Source of the DNA: Trichinella spiralis | Taxonomy: Eukaryota > Nematoda > Enoplea > Trichinellida > Trichinellidae | Direction: 5' to 3' | Assembly: GCA_000181795.3 (NCBI GenBank) | Contig: CM012955.1 | Coordinates: 11,344,741 to 11,408,740 of the forward strand | Length of the DNA stretch: 64,000 nt | Shown here: one piece after another, positions 37,229 through 49,739 of the stretch | How the letters are laid out: each line of letters opens with the position of its first letter | Numbering within the stretch: position 1 is the first letter of the stretch | The notes under the pieces: model-generated | Seen by the model: the letters and a program-made list of their open reading frames with translations, nothing else | Told to the model about the DNA's origin: nothing | The model's database searches: none | Made by a program: the position numbers and the translations under genes

Positions 37229-38011
37229 ATGTACAGACGCTGTTATACTTTCAAATACTGCATGCTTATTGGTAATAGAAGTAGTACCCTAGAAAATTAG
37301 AAATAAAAATTCCTAGAATCCTCTATTGATACGTACAGAAATTTCTTTCATGGAATTCAGGTTCAAGTTTCATTCAACCGTCTTACCGATTTGTTATTTT
37401 CATTAATGCAACTTGTTGAAATTCACATGTATTTGCCAATTTTAATATTTTTCACAGTATTTTACGGGCATCATTGAAAAAGAGTGTTTTTTTTAATTTC
37501 AAACTAGCACGCACCTAACATTTATATTAACAAAGAATAATATTGTTTATTACACTATGGGATGAGCGAACTGTAAATTTCTGAAGTACAAGTATTGAAC
37601 AAACGGCGTTTAATAAATAACGCTGTAACTTATTGGTTGTTGTATGATGAATCTTCTTGCAGAAATTAGTACCAGCTAACTGAAGCTCAACATCACATTA
37701 TCTGTAACGTTAATATGAAAAGATCATTAATACAGTGGAAAGTAATAAGTAGAACATCAGAAGTAAAAGACCTGAAAAATATATATTCAACAGTTAAACA
37801 TGAAAACTTAGAATTTTTTAAAATCTCTAGAATATATTAAGGCTGTTTGAACTCGTTAACTGTGTTTTTTGTTTCATGCTATTTTTAATTCAGTTTTGCT
37901 TTCATGAATATGTTTTAAATCATACGTTATCATTATTAAATTGCACACAGATTTGTTTTAAAATTTATTCCCATAATTTATACTTCTCATACAGACTGTT
38001 CTGTTTGAAAA
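37229..38011. other. Intergenic DNA right of duplication copy B
   Basis: No gene seen. Near its right end it includes the AATAAA (minus strand, 37969-37964) that would serve the microprotein at 38012-38212. Confidence 0.5.
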
Positions 38012-38212
38012 TCATTTTCTTTTTCGTCGTGGAAAATGGATTCTTTTGTTTTCAACTGCTCTGTGACCAGGAAATCTACGACGCATTCGCGGAATTAATT
38101 CTCTAATGAGAAGGTACAGAATCATCAAAAGTACGGCCAGAAGGATGTGTGCGTTATAGGTGCCACCATGTAGGTTCCATACGTCAAACGTTTTTCCATT
38201 ACCACGATCCAT
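38012..38212 (-). CDS. 66-residue single-pass membrane microprotein
   Basis: The minus-strand ATG at 38212 lies just downstream of a good acceptor (ctgtctgttttag). A gtgagt donor for the preceding 5' UTR exon lies at 38317-38311, giving a roughly 96-base intron. AATAAA occurs 42 bases past the stop. The product has a polar N-terminus (about 24 residues, with NGKT), one hydrophobic helix (HILLAVLLMILYLLI) and a strongly basic tail (RMRRRF..HFPRRKRK). By the positive-inside rule the tail should be cytoplasmic. No homologous family is recognised. The splice signals, poly-A signal and membrane pattern together support a real gene, but its small size keeps confidence moderate. Confidence 0.45.
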   Translation of the reverse strand: MDRGNGKTFDVWNLHGGTYNAHILLAVLLMILYLLIRELIPRMRRRFPGHRAVENKRIHFPRRKRK

Positions 38213-41200
38213 TTTTGTCACTAAAACAGACAGAATCAGTAAATAAACACTTGATTATAAAACAGAAAATAGTAATTTCATACTCAAGACTCTAATCAAG
38301 ACTGTAAGATAACTCACGAGCAACGTTCACGATATAATAATAAGAAGTAGTAAGATAATAAGAAGAAATGTATGATGAACATGTAATGGAGTTTTACTGT
38401 AGCGAATATACTGTATCAGGATACTTACTTTTATTTATATGCTATTATTGTTATTATTTCAGAAATTAAATTAAATTAAAGACAGTTTTTATTAGTGTGA
38501 CAGTGTTTGAAATATAAAATGATAATAAAAGCAATGTTAATAATAGAATCTTGAGTGCCATCAAGGAAACTGTCATCTTTTTTAGCATTGAAAAGGAAAT
38601 TATAAACTGAAAAGAGAATAATTCATGCTTAGAAATATTAAGTTAACTGTATTAATGTAAATTTTTTATGATTTTATTCTGATTATAAGTCAAATTATTG
38701 CTATTCAGTATAGCAGCTTTTGAAAATATGATACTTTTCATTAAATTTGCATATGAAAGAATTATTTTTGAAATTTCTTTATTACTGTTGTTATTATTGT
38801 TAATCAAGCATCAGAGTATGCGTTTGTTTTTGATTCTTGAATACACCTTTTTTCAAAATTTTGAGATGGCATACTATTCGGTTATTTTAAACCTGCATGC
38901 TGCAAACTTGCAATTTTGCCAACCCGTCGACAACCCATGCCAACAGTGTGGCTTATTCATCACTCAATTTATCTTAAATAAATTTATGCGCATATCTTTT
39001 GTTTTCTTCTCTCAACAGCAGTTTAATTTATACAACTGATTTAAATGAATAGTTTCGACAACCACAACAGCAACGGCAGTTCAACTTTTGCCATATGCTA
39101 AACTGGAATAAATTTTTGAATGTAATTTTTTTGAAAAAATGAGCAAAAATTGCACATAATTATATTTTGTGATATTGTTTTCAGTTTCATTTCATTTAAA
39201 TACTGTTTGTGGATGAATAAAAAAAGAAATGTCAGATTCAAAAATTGCCCATTCTCTGAATGGTGTTTTTCTTCAAGATTATTGGCAAATTATTTTTTTC
39301 AATATTAATTAATCCAAAGTCAATTAAAATGGAATATTCAAGATTTTATCGTTATTTGCATTGGAATGAATTTGTTCTTCAGAGTTTGTGATCTTTTCCT
39401 TTGGTCATTGTAATTTTTTGCTTTGAATAAACTGTTTTGTTCATCAATTTTTCGTGTGAAAAAGTGCAAGAACAAAAATTGCCCCACTGCGTGGGCTTGC
39501 TACAGGGGTTTGGGCTTCGTCATTTTTTGACATTTTTCGTTTGCTGATCTTTTCACAAAATTTGTTACTGTTTTGTTTTGTTTAATGTCTTCAGATTTTT
39601 CATCAACGAGTCAAAAAAGAAATGATTAATAACAAATTGATATGATCATTTTGCATGTTGAAAATTTATGCATTTTTCAAAAGCATCATTTTGAAAACAA
39701 CAAGTGATTAGTTTTGTTTGTTTGTTTATTGGCCGGTTGATTTGCTTTTGCAACGGTTGCTGCGATGTGATGTATCATTCAGTTGGTGAAATGAATGATA
39801 AATTTGTTATAATAAAAATGCATCTTTAGGCTTTTTCAAATTAGCAGCTGACCGTGTTCAATGGTCAATAAGAATCTTGTTAGCGGTTGTTGAAATGCAA
39901 TTGTGCCAACAGTCACGTCCTGGCATTTCAAGTGCGGTCGTCAAGCGACGATCTGCTATAATTAATCTCTTTTCGATTGCGATCTTCCAAATCCCCTGTG
40001 GCATTTCCATCAGTAAGCAGTTGGTGTTCCAAAGCCATCCACCATTGGATCCGTTACCGTTCAAAATTTGGATAATAATTGTTTCGTCAATTTTAATTTG
40101 AACACGGTCAAGCGTTGAAAGAAGCGCTGAATCAGCGTCTGTTTCTCTGAATGAATTTCATTCTGTGATTTTCAGAAGTGAACGTTTATAGTTTGTTCAG
40201 TAAAATGAAAAATTCACTGAAACAAAGGTCGAACAGAAAACGATGACAGCAGTAGCGATGAATCACTGGAAGAAGCTGCTGCTCTGATGAAAGTGAAAAG
40301 GGAATATGCATTTGGTCAGAATGTTGCAAATTGGCAAAAACTCCACTGACACGAAACGATATTGTTCGTGTATTTTTTTTTGTTTCCTATTCAAAGCGTG
40401 GGAAGAAGAAATATTTCGAACGTCGGTAATTCCATTTTTTCCCATTGGCAAAGTGACTTGGAATGCGGTGTTAATGAAAAAAAGAAAAAAGTGCAATATT
40501 TAAAACGAATTGAAAAGTAATGCACGTTTTATTTTGTGTTTTCACGGCTAGGCAAAACCGGTGGAGTTGATATTCAAATTTTCATCAAATCACAAACACC
40601 AAAAGCAATGCTCACAAAGCAATCCGATGAACGTAATAAATTGAAACAATTCAATTGTTTTTCCGTTTATTCTTTCTTATTATTGCTATTTTTAAAAACA
40701 GAGTCGAATAATAATATGCAAAAGAGTTTAATAAAGGTCGGCCGATTGGAAAGGGAAAAATGCACAGCTGCCGGTTGAAGCAAGCCACGTCAAGCGCGTC
40801 GGCTTCAAATTTTTGCTACAACGACGAACAAGCGTGCGGAAAACAATGAAACAGAAAAAAAATTAAGAAGAAGAAGAAAAAAATAATAATAAAAAGAGAA
40901 AAATTGTAACTGTGGAAAAATCAGTTTTCTAAAATGCTTTTTTCTGCCTTTTTCAGATCGCAACTTCACCAGCTATGCTTTACGTGAGTGAAAAAGCGGG
41001 CGATTGTTGTACGCTTGAAAGGAACGTCGCGTTCAAACAAACGGCAAACAAAAACGAAATTCCCCCCAACGACGGGTGTGAAACTAACTGACAGACAAAA
41101 AAACAACGACGACAACGACGATTTTGAAAAATTTTCATTTCCAAAAGTATTCTATTACAGACTTATGTAAATTTGTTTGTTTTTGTTAAAATTTACGTCA

Positions 41201-41447
41201 GAAAAAAGTGTGAATAAACTTTTATGCAAATGTATACATACATACATACATACATATATCATGCATGTATTTTTGAGGAAAGAAAAAATGGTAAAACTAT
41301 TAAGATATGAACAAGAGAAGCATGTTACCCGATACTCTGCTGTATTTTGTTCAGTTTTGGTTTTCAATTCGTCTTCTATGAAATGAAAATGCTAATGAAT
41401 ATGTGTGCATATTTCTTCTCCACTCTTCTTATGCTTGTTCGCTTGTT
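38213..41447. other. AT-rich interval and 3' UTR side of the POU gene
   Basis: Includes the 5' leader of the minus-strand microprotein and, at the right, the likely 3' UTR of the POU gene, with minus-strand AATAAA candidates near 40530 and 40665. An (ACAT)n run lies near 41234-41258. Short open frames here lack coding character. Confidence 0.5.
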
Positions 41448-42791
41448 TCAGTTGGACTGTGGGAACGGTGGCAAGGGGTTGAGTGAGAATGTCGGATTGT
41501 GCGGCGACATGCGTGCCATGGTCAACTGGACTGGCGGACGGTTGCTGGACAAATAGTCAGCCGGTGAGCGAGCAAAATGTTGATGATGCTCCAGTTGATG
41601 CTGCTGCTGCTGCTGATGGTGGTGGTGGTGGTGGTGCTGCTGGTGCTGCTGCTGAAATGCAATGCTCTCTGGAACCGGGACGGATAATCGCGGCGAAGTC
41701 ATGCGCTTCTCCTTTTGCCTGCGATTGCAGAACCACACCCGCACCACTTCTTTTTCCATCTGCAGCGATTCGGACAGTTTGGAAATTTCCGGCGCCGTCG
41801 GCTTGGGACATTTGACGAACTGTTGCTCCAAGACAGCTTTGACTGAACTATCGATCGATGTTCGCTTTTTCCGCTTGCGACCGTGGGCGTTGATTTTCTC
41901 GACTGGATTCTGGCTGCAGACGGAATTGTCCGCTTCTTCGAGCCACTTCTGCAGCAACGGCTTCAACTTGCACATGTTTTTGAAGCTCAGTTGCAAAGCT
42001 TCGAACCGGCATATCGTGGTCTGGCTGAACACGCTGCCGTACAGCGTGCCCAGAGCCAGGCCCACGTCGGCTTGGGTGAAACCGAGCTTGATCCGGCGCT
42101 GTTTGAACTGCCTGGCGAACGCTTCCAAATTGCTGACGTCTATTTGCCCCTCATCGCCCCAACTCATCTCGGTCGGCTGCACGCACGAGCCGAACTCGCC
42201 GGCCGCAAACGGTCGACAAGGGCGTCGGCCCGCGTACGTGTCCACCAAGCCCAACCGGCGCGTTTCCAACGGCACCACCGGTAAGTGCTGACTAGCATGA
42301 TGGTGGTAAGCCACCGGCGAATGCGGGACGGTGGTGTTAGCAGCGGCAGCCGCGGCCGCGGCCGCAGCCGCCGCCGCAGCAGTCGAATTCAAATAGTACT
42401 GGTTCCAGGCGTTGCCGTAGTGTTGGGGCAGTTTGGCTAGTATTTGCTGCGTCGGGGGCTTCATCAGATCCGCCGCGGCCGCCGCTGCTGCTGCTGCCGC
42501 CGCCGCCGTGCTCGACGAACTGCAGCCGTAGTCCCACTGGCCACTATCCAGACTGGCCAGTGGCCACTGGGACGAAGCGAAAAACGGCGGTGTCGCCTGA
42601 TAAGGCATCCAGCAATTTTCCGCCGCCGCCCCTTGCTGCAAATCACCACTTTTCCCTTGTCGTTCAAGCTGCGGTGGGTCTGAGCACAAAGCGACCACAA
42701 TTGAAGAAGCCGATGACGACGACGACGACGACACTGACGACACCGACGGCACTGATGGTACCGACGAAGGCACAATCCCCAAATTGGACAT
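41448..42791 (-). CDS. ceh-6: Class III POU-homeodomain transcription factor
   Basis: An intronless 447-residue frame. The POU-specific domain spans about residues 217-287 ([58 protein letters not shown]). A short linker precedes the homeodomain at about 304-364, with [10 protein letters not shown] at its start and the DNA-contacting helix [14 protein letters not shown]. These signatures are those of class III (vertebrate BRN1/2/4 and OCT6, fly Vvl, nematode CEH-6). Members bind octamer DNA and act in neural, epidermal and excretory cell fate. The N-terminus has Ser-rich and two poly-Ala tracts (12 and 14 residues); the C-terminus has mixed poly-Gln/His. Lack of introns and high GC set it apart from its neighbours; intronless class III genes are also usual in vertebrates. 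Confidence 0.93.
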   Translation of the reverse strand: MSNLGIVPSSVPSVPSVSSVSSSSSSSASSIVVALCSDPPQLERQGKSGDLQQGAAAENCWMPYQATPPFFASSQWPLASLDSGQWDYGCSSSSTAAAAAAAAAAAADLMKPPTQQILAKLPQHYGNAWNQYYLNSTAAAAAAAAAAAAAANTTVPHSPVAYHHHASQHLPVVPLETRRLGLVDTYAGRRPCRPFAAGEFGSCVQPTEMSWGDEGQIDVSNLEAFARQFKQRRIKLGFTQADVGLALGTLYGSVFSQTTICRFEALQLSFKNMCKLKPLLQKWLEEADNSVCSQNPVEKINAHGRKRKKRTSIDSSVKAVLEQQFVKCPKPTAPEISKLSESLQMEKEVVRVWFCNRRQKEKRMTSPRLSVPVPESIAFQQQHQQHHHHHHHQQQQQHQLEHHQHFARSPADYLSSNRPPVQLTMARMSPHNPTFSLNPLPPFPQSN

Positions 42792-45700
42792 ATGTCTAGC
42801 CGAGCGGGTTGAATCTCATCAGATTTGTTATTGTTGTACAACGGAGAGAACAAGCCTAATGCCAGCAGTACAACGACGACAATCGTAACAAATAGCACTG
42901 CACCAGATGGCGCTTTCGATGCAAAGTCGAAATCGTCTGAGACTGGCTGTTCAGCGGCCAATTATTGATACGCTTTTATGCTAAAACGCTGGACGTAATT
43001 TCCTCTTCTGTACGTTTGCTGGTTTAACTGTACAAAATACCACGCTACGAATTCATCAATAAGTAGTGCAACAAGCTTGCCAAACCAACCTTCGATGTCG
43101 TCGAAATTTGCTGACCAACAACCGAACTGAATTTCCACACGCCGGATAATTTCGTCTTAAAACTGCAATTGGAGAAATTTTGAATGGAAGCTGAAAAATA
43201 AGCTCCCAACATTTATTTCAAAAGTTTCAACATCAATGGGAAACTGTTTACGCAATTTGAAAATTGATTTCACCAACGATCGTCAATATTATGCGTCATA
43301 CTCGAAATGGCGGGAATTTGCTCAATCTCCCTCTCTCTCTCCTCTCTCTCTCTCTCTCTTTCCACCAACACATTATACTGTATGCCTAGATATCTGATCT
43401 AGCTTTAAAATTTTCTTGACAATCTTTTACTGATGAAAGATTCAACTTGTGTTCATTTTCATATTTTGTAAATAAGCTAATTGTGATAATATGAAATTAT
43501 TGTTTGCAATTTTGATTTTTTATTCCAAATATCGCACCGATTGAATCATCGATGATAAATTGCTAGGATTTTGATGCAATTTTACAAAAATGTGTCACGA
43601 CTGCTAAAACCTATACCAAAAAAAAACATCAATAAAGTGATTCAGTTATACACTGGCTGAGATCATCCTTATACAAATGTTAATCACAAATCTGTCATGA
43701 TGATTGTTTGCTTTTTGTTTTTTTTCAACTCTACACCAAGAAAAACCACTCAATTATGAAGTGAAGTAATAATACGAGCAAGAAGAAAGCAAACAAACAC
43801 GAGCAAATTGTTCAACATAATTATGCTAATGTAAATTGGAGATGATGATTTTATGCAAATAAAATATGAATTCAGTTCAAGTCAACTATTTATTCACTGA
43901 TACACATTAAACAGCATCATTCCAATAAACGACTGCATGTGCAATTAAATGGAGAATTTTCATGATTTATCTTTTAATCTATTGTCGGTAAGCGTGATTT
44001 GTTTGCATGACATTTATTACTTTTAAAAAGCTTTTCCACAATGTAATTTTTTGTTTATTTCTTTGTTGTTTGTCTTTATTTTCAAAATATATTCAAGCTT
44101 TACAAATGCAGTCGTTCAATGCAGCGATTGTAGCTGTGCAATTCTTTTTTTTCGCATCTTACTTTATATCACTTGTAACAAAGGGTGTGGACAGAATTTT
44201 TTTTTGTTCGTCACTAGTCTCTTAGTCATTCGCATTACGCAGTGTGTTTTCTTTTATGTTCGATGTTTACTTTTCCATCGCTTCATACTGAATGAAAACA
44301 AAAATGCAAAATAGAAATTTTAATTGACAACGTTATACTGTAGAGTCGTTTGAAAATTTTCTAATTTTACCAATCACTTTCACATTTTTACAAATAAAAA
44401 ATCAACGCAATAATTTTTTCAAATCCTAATAAAATACTTCAAAAAAAATTCAAGAAAAAAATTACTATAAAACTTGGTGATTTGAACGCAACCAGTTGAT
44501 TTTTGAAATACATGTTTTACAAAATTTAAAACATTGAAGATAGAAAACAAAAAAGTATTTTTGATCCATTGTCTGCTGATTTTGAACATAAAAATTTATC
44601 TGAAAGAATATCAGTGATTTACAGCTAGTAGTTGTTCATCGACAACGTTGTGTACAATCTTTCCAATTCACCATCACATTTTTGCAAATATATTTCTAAT
44701 AAAAGAATGTGCCAGATAAACAATAGTTTTCATCTTATCCAGTTTTTTACAAATTTCACACATCGCAAATTTTTTTTGCTTTTTTAAATTCTTTCTTTTC
44801 AATAGCAAAGTTGCAAAGCAAAGTAGGAAAATTTTTTGTCAGTTGAAAATTTTCAGCTTTTAAAAAATACTTAATATTATTTTTTTAATGTTCTAGACAT
44901 GATTCTAATGGATTTTTTTAAATGTCGATATTTTTCATCAATATAATTTTAACAGTTGACAAGTAAATTGATATAAAAAATTATGATTTTCAAGTTATTT
45001 CTGTTCTGACGCAATGCTGATAACATTTTTCTCTAACATCTTTAAATCGTATCATTAGGTATGCTGAGCAATTAAAATATAAAAATTGACTGTTTTATTT
45101 TGAAATTTAGGCTTCTACTTTTTAATCAGAAATGTTTCTTTACAAAGTGACGCATCGTTGGAAAATTTAATTTCTACAGTATGATAATTTTAAAGAGTTA
45201 AAAGTATTATTATTTAAATTAATAAGTAACTGAAAAAAATCAATCAAATTAAATAAGCATAACAAAGTCACAGATGATATAATTATTTGAAATCGATTAC
45301 TAATTAAATTATAGTTTTCAGTATAAATTCATGCACGATAAATAACAAATACTGATGATGCTTGCGTATCCTTCAAATACTTAAATGCTTTATGTATATC
45401 TGTATAACTTGTGAAAAAAATTACATATTTTAACACTCCCGCGTACACGCTATTCGTGTTTATGCATGCTAAAAATTTTTCATTTTTTAAGGTAATTACT
45501 GCCTACTTGAAATAAATGATGATGCACATATGCGACAAATAATTTTTTGACTACGTTAACTAAAAATAATACAAATAAGTATTTTAAGTAAATTAATAAT
45601 TAAAACGAGAGTTTTTTAATGAAAAAACTACAGTTTTATAATAAAAATAAAATTTTAATCAAACTGATCAGCGCAGAAAATTCTAGCCTGCAAATCTATA

Positions 45701-45866
45701 AGTGGTTTACGGTAGTCATCAGTTGAAAACGGGGTTTATCGTCGGTGTGTACGGAATGTGTTTTAGGTACTTGAAAAACACACTCAAATTCTGAATTGTG
45801 CATTTTAAGTATTTTCACTTCTTTGTAAACAAGCAGTTTATTGTTTGTTCATTTCAACAATCGACG
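42792..45866. other. Divergent intergenic region between POU and GalNAcT genes
   Basis: Upstream region shared by the minus-strand POU gene and the plus-strand glycosyltransferase. A (CT)n tract lies at about 43328-43360. No further gene is seen. It probably holds regulatory DNA of both genes. Confidence 0.5.
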
Positions 45867-47694
45867 ATGGATTGGAACCAGCGATTCAAATTGTCATCCT
45901 TTATAAAGTTTGCTTTTGTTATGTTGCTCATTTTTTCACTGTGCTCACTGCGTTACGGGTTAGTATCCGACATGTATGATGTGCGAAGCGAAACCATCAG
46001 AAGATTAACAGACTACTTAACCCATGCGCGTGTTAACGGTGTGATATGCCGGCCATATTTTCTCGATGGTTTGACAATCTGCTTCGTATGTTACATCTGT
46101 GTGCATTAATAATTGTTGTATTTAGAAGATGCTTATGTTGTAAATTCGTTGCTTGTCCAGAACGTTTTCTACAGCAAGTTTTCGCAGTTCGGTTTCACAA
46201 GAAAGTTAGGTAAATGTGATTTTTTTGTTTCATATTTTTTATTATGGGATTTTTGTAATTTATTTGAGTGAAGTAATATTATTTGATGATGAATATTTTT
46301 TGTTTGTGTGGTGAATGTTTTAAAATGTTTCTTTTTTTTAATTTTAATTTAAATGAATTTTAGATGGTTTGTTTAAAGTGAATTTGAGCTCACCTACTTT
46401 TGAAGAATTACAACGTAAGTTCCAAGAAGTTAGCGACGGTGGACTGTATGTCCCTCGAAATTGTACATCTGTTGACGACGTGGCTATTATTATTCCTTAT
46501 CGTGATCGAGAACGCCATCTTCGTACACTTCTGCTTAATCTTCATTCTTTCTTAATTAGACAGCAACTTTATTACAAAATATTCATCATAGAAGAGGTAT
46601 GGAGTTCTATTAAATCAAGTATATATTTTTCCAATGTCACTTTTTGTCTTCAGGTTAAAAGGCAGACATTCAATCGTGGGAAGCTGATGAATGTTGGTTT
46701 TTTGGAAGCGATGCGACTGCATAATTGGACTTGCTTTGTTTTTCATGATGTGGATTTGTTGCCGGAAAACGACTTGAATTCTTATTCGTGTTTAGACACG
46801 CCGAGGCATTTGTCCGTAGCAGTTGATAAATTCAATTACAGGTATTTGAGAGAAGGTTTTATATTCTATTTCTCATCGTTTTGTGCATTGTTATTTACAA
46901 TTGATTAATCGTATATGTTCGAATGTTTGCTGTTTCTAATTAATTAATTAATTAATGACAAGAAGAAAGCGGAAACATTTCAGACGATCATGGATTTGAG
47001 TTGCTATTTTAAAGTCAGCATGCGCAAACAGAATTGTTAGTTTAGCGATGATGAACTGATTTTTCTCCCATGCTTGTTAATTTTGATGTTGGCATGCTTT
47101 TGAATTGATGGCAGGTGTTTGTAATTTATAATTTTGACATTCTTTTCCAATTTATCGTATTTGTCAAACGTTGCCAGTGTTCTGTGAAAGTTTAATTATA
47201 ACGTGCCGTTTTATAGACTACCGTACGCGTCGATTTTCGGCGGCGTGACTGCTTTGACTGCTGAACAATTTCGGCGCATCAACGGTTTCAGCAATGAATA
47301 TTGGGGTTGGGGTGGTGAAGATGATGATTTTTACATCCGGTAATTATGTTTTTAATTATATATTCACTTGAGTGAATATTTTTCGAAGAAGGGGATGTGT
47401 ATTTCTTCTTTTTTTTGTTTTAGAGTAAATTTGAAAAAATATATGGTTCATCGCCATTCGGAACAAATTGGCCGGTACAAGATGATCAAGCACAGTTCAG
47501 AATCGTTGAACGAAGCAAATCCGTGCAGGCATGGGTTGCTTCGTGAAACGTCGAAACGGTGGAGAATGGACGGGCTAAATTCCATCAGATATGCCATTTT
47601 GAATATTACCGAACATCAGTTGTTTACACGTATATTGGTGGATCTGCGCGAAGTTGTGTTGAGAAATGGAACCAGACGTATCTGTAAAGTGTAA
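45867..47694 (+). CDS. bre-4: Beta-1,4-N-acetylgalactosaminyltransferase (GT7), paralog 1
   Basis: Golgi type II enzyme expected to add GalNAc beta-1,4 to GlcNAc. Exons: 45867-46068, 46126-46209 (optional), 46364-46596, 46654-46841, 47217-47339, 47424-47694, giving 366 residues in phase. A signal anchor lies at about residues 12-32. GT7 motifs: IIIPYRDRERHL, FNRGKLMNVGF, the metal-binding FHDVDLLPEND, PRHLSVAVDKF, IFGGVTALT and WGWGGEDDD. The residue before FGG is Ile. In vertebrate GalT1 this is Tyr289, and Ile or Leu there favours GalNAc over galactose (established for the family). The exon 1 donor is weak: GTTTGA at 46069 is chosen because it matches the end of exon 1 in the paralog, and GTGTGA at 46039 is an in-phase alternative. 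AATAAA lies at 47838. Confidence 0.87.
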
Positions 47695-49739
47695 CAAATT
47701 TCATCGTCACATTCAAAATTCATTTTATCACTTGCTTCCATTGTGAACTTTTTTTTAAAAAATTTTTATCTTTTGTTGTTGTTGATGTTGTTGCTGTTGC
47801 TGTTGATGTTGCTAATGATGATAATGATGATCATTCAAATAAATTAATAAAACTAGTTAGTGGAAAGTGTGTGAATTGAGCATGTTTCTCTTCTTCTTCT
47901 TCTTTTTGTTTTGAACATCAAATAATTTAGCCTCTGCATTCGTTCAATGGTGTAAAGTTGGCTTGTCAATGCACGGATATTTGCATTTGTCCAATGACAG
48001 ACACGTGACGCGTGCGATGCACAATATATTTGCTCATTACAAAGATGAATGATAAAGTAGTGTTGTTCACTTTTGCGATGACGTCATCAACAATTTGCTT
48101 GTAACCAACACACTGATATATATATATATATATATATGTTCTGCAATTAGTTAGTGGTGTTGGGGTTGGAATTTTCAGTTCCGGTGGAATTGTTGTTTGG
48201 GCAATGTGCGGAAATTGAATAGCACAGCAAAAAATAACGTCGACAGGAAACGTTGCCATTTCACAAAAGCTAACTAAACCAGTAACGCTATTGTATACAT
48301 ATATATATATGTATGTGTATAATTAATTTCACCGTTGAATCGTGAATAAAGCAGTGAAAGAATAAACAAAGCTGACGTGCGCGTTGTTGACGTTGCACGA
48401 GCAAAATTTGAATAAGAAGACAATAATTTCTTTTTTTTTTGTTCTTAAGTATCATTTGTAGAAGCGCTCATCAACTGTACCTGGAGGAATTTATCATAAT
48501 TGACGTGCTGTAGTGCAGGTCACTGACTGCGTTGCTACAGACGTGAGAAAAGGCAACAAAGAATTCACACTGCAATTTAATATTATTATTAATATTTTAA
48601 ACTAATTTTTTATTGTTTTCTTTTTGTTTTGAAATTTGTTTGTTGTTGTGCTTTTCAGTTGTTGTGGCCTCGGACATGTGGTGAAACGTACGAGATTGGA
48701 CGACGACAAATCAGGGCCAGTTATAAGCCACCGCCCCGAGGCAGTATTTTCCATTTATTTGATCCAACGTAGCCTCAGTTTGAGCATGCTTACTTTAAGA
48801 GCTTCATCCATTTGTTCTCATCAATAGCGCACACGATTGCACATTTCACTTTGATGCATTCTATTTGATCCGAATGTGAAAGAAGATTCGTCGTTGTCGT
48901 CGTTTCAATTTCAAGGATATTGTTCCAACGATCAAGTATTGAATTGTGAAATTTGAATAATAACCGTAATAGCAGGTAAAATGATAGTATTCGACGATTG
49001 ATGATGATTCGTTGGCAAGCGAATAGCAATGGCTAGTTGAAAATAATTGTTGCTTCAATCGTTTTCAACATTGTTCACTGACGACAGGTTATTATTGTCG
49101 GTTTGGCCGTTTTTGTGATTCGGAAGATGAATTTATAGTCCGATTATTTTTGCAGGCAAACATGAGAATGTCAAATATTTGTGCACGACAAACGATCCCG
49201 TCATTATGCCGATGGTAAGCTGTGACTGATGAGCTTAAAAATATAGCAAACTGTTCGCTGCATTTTCACTTCTTCTCTGCACCCTGTGCGCGTTGTTTCT
49301 TCTGCACTTTGGTGTTTTTTTTTAATTTTTTCACTTTCCTCTACCTCTTTTTGATCGAATTATGAAATTCAATTATTAAAATTGGTAATTTATCATTTCC
49401 GAAAAAGGACGAATTTATTTTTCATTTTCTTTTTCTAGAATTTGTGCTTTCGGTGCAGACGCAAGCGTGCAGTTAGTTAGTTCAATTGTCCGCAGTAACG
49501 GAAACTAGATACATTGCCCGAGGGATTTTTTCTCGTCTCAACTGACCAACGTACTGTGAAAGGCTATTTTCATTATACCTGTGAAATAGAAGAACACAGC
49601 AGAAAGACTGAAAGCGAGAGCGACAGAAACAGAGGGAAATGTCTTCATATTCACTTGTTCACTTCAATATGATTAATTAATTGTGGAGAATAAAGAAATT
49701 TACAAAAAAGTAAACCAAGAAGCAAGAAACACGACAACA
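47695..49739. other. Spacer between GalNAcT paralogs with possible 5' UTR exons
   Basis: Contains the paralog 1 3' UTR, a TTG/GATG-rich repeat at about 47775-47832 and a (TA)n run near 48117-48137. Possible non-coding leader exons of paralog 2 have good splice sites (for example 49155-49214, between tttttgcag and GTAAGC, and an acceptor near 49439). Their frames do not join to the coding ATG. Confidence 0.4.

Noticed and set aside
38698-39039. 113-codon plus-strand ORF
   Set aside because: Begins at TTG, is very AT-rich and hydrophobic by composition, and has no splice or homology support.
41662-42291. 209-codon plus-strand ORF
   Set aside because: Antisense shadow of the conserved POU-domain coding region, lacking any domain of its own.
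42464-42961. 165-codon minus-strand ORF with a hydrophobic start
   Set aside because: Starts at TTG, overlaps the POU coding sequence in another frame and becomes an Arg-rich read-through of the alanine and serine repeats.
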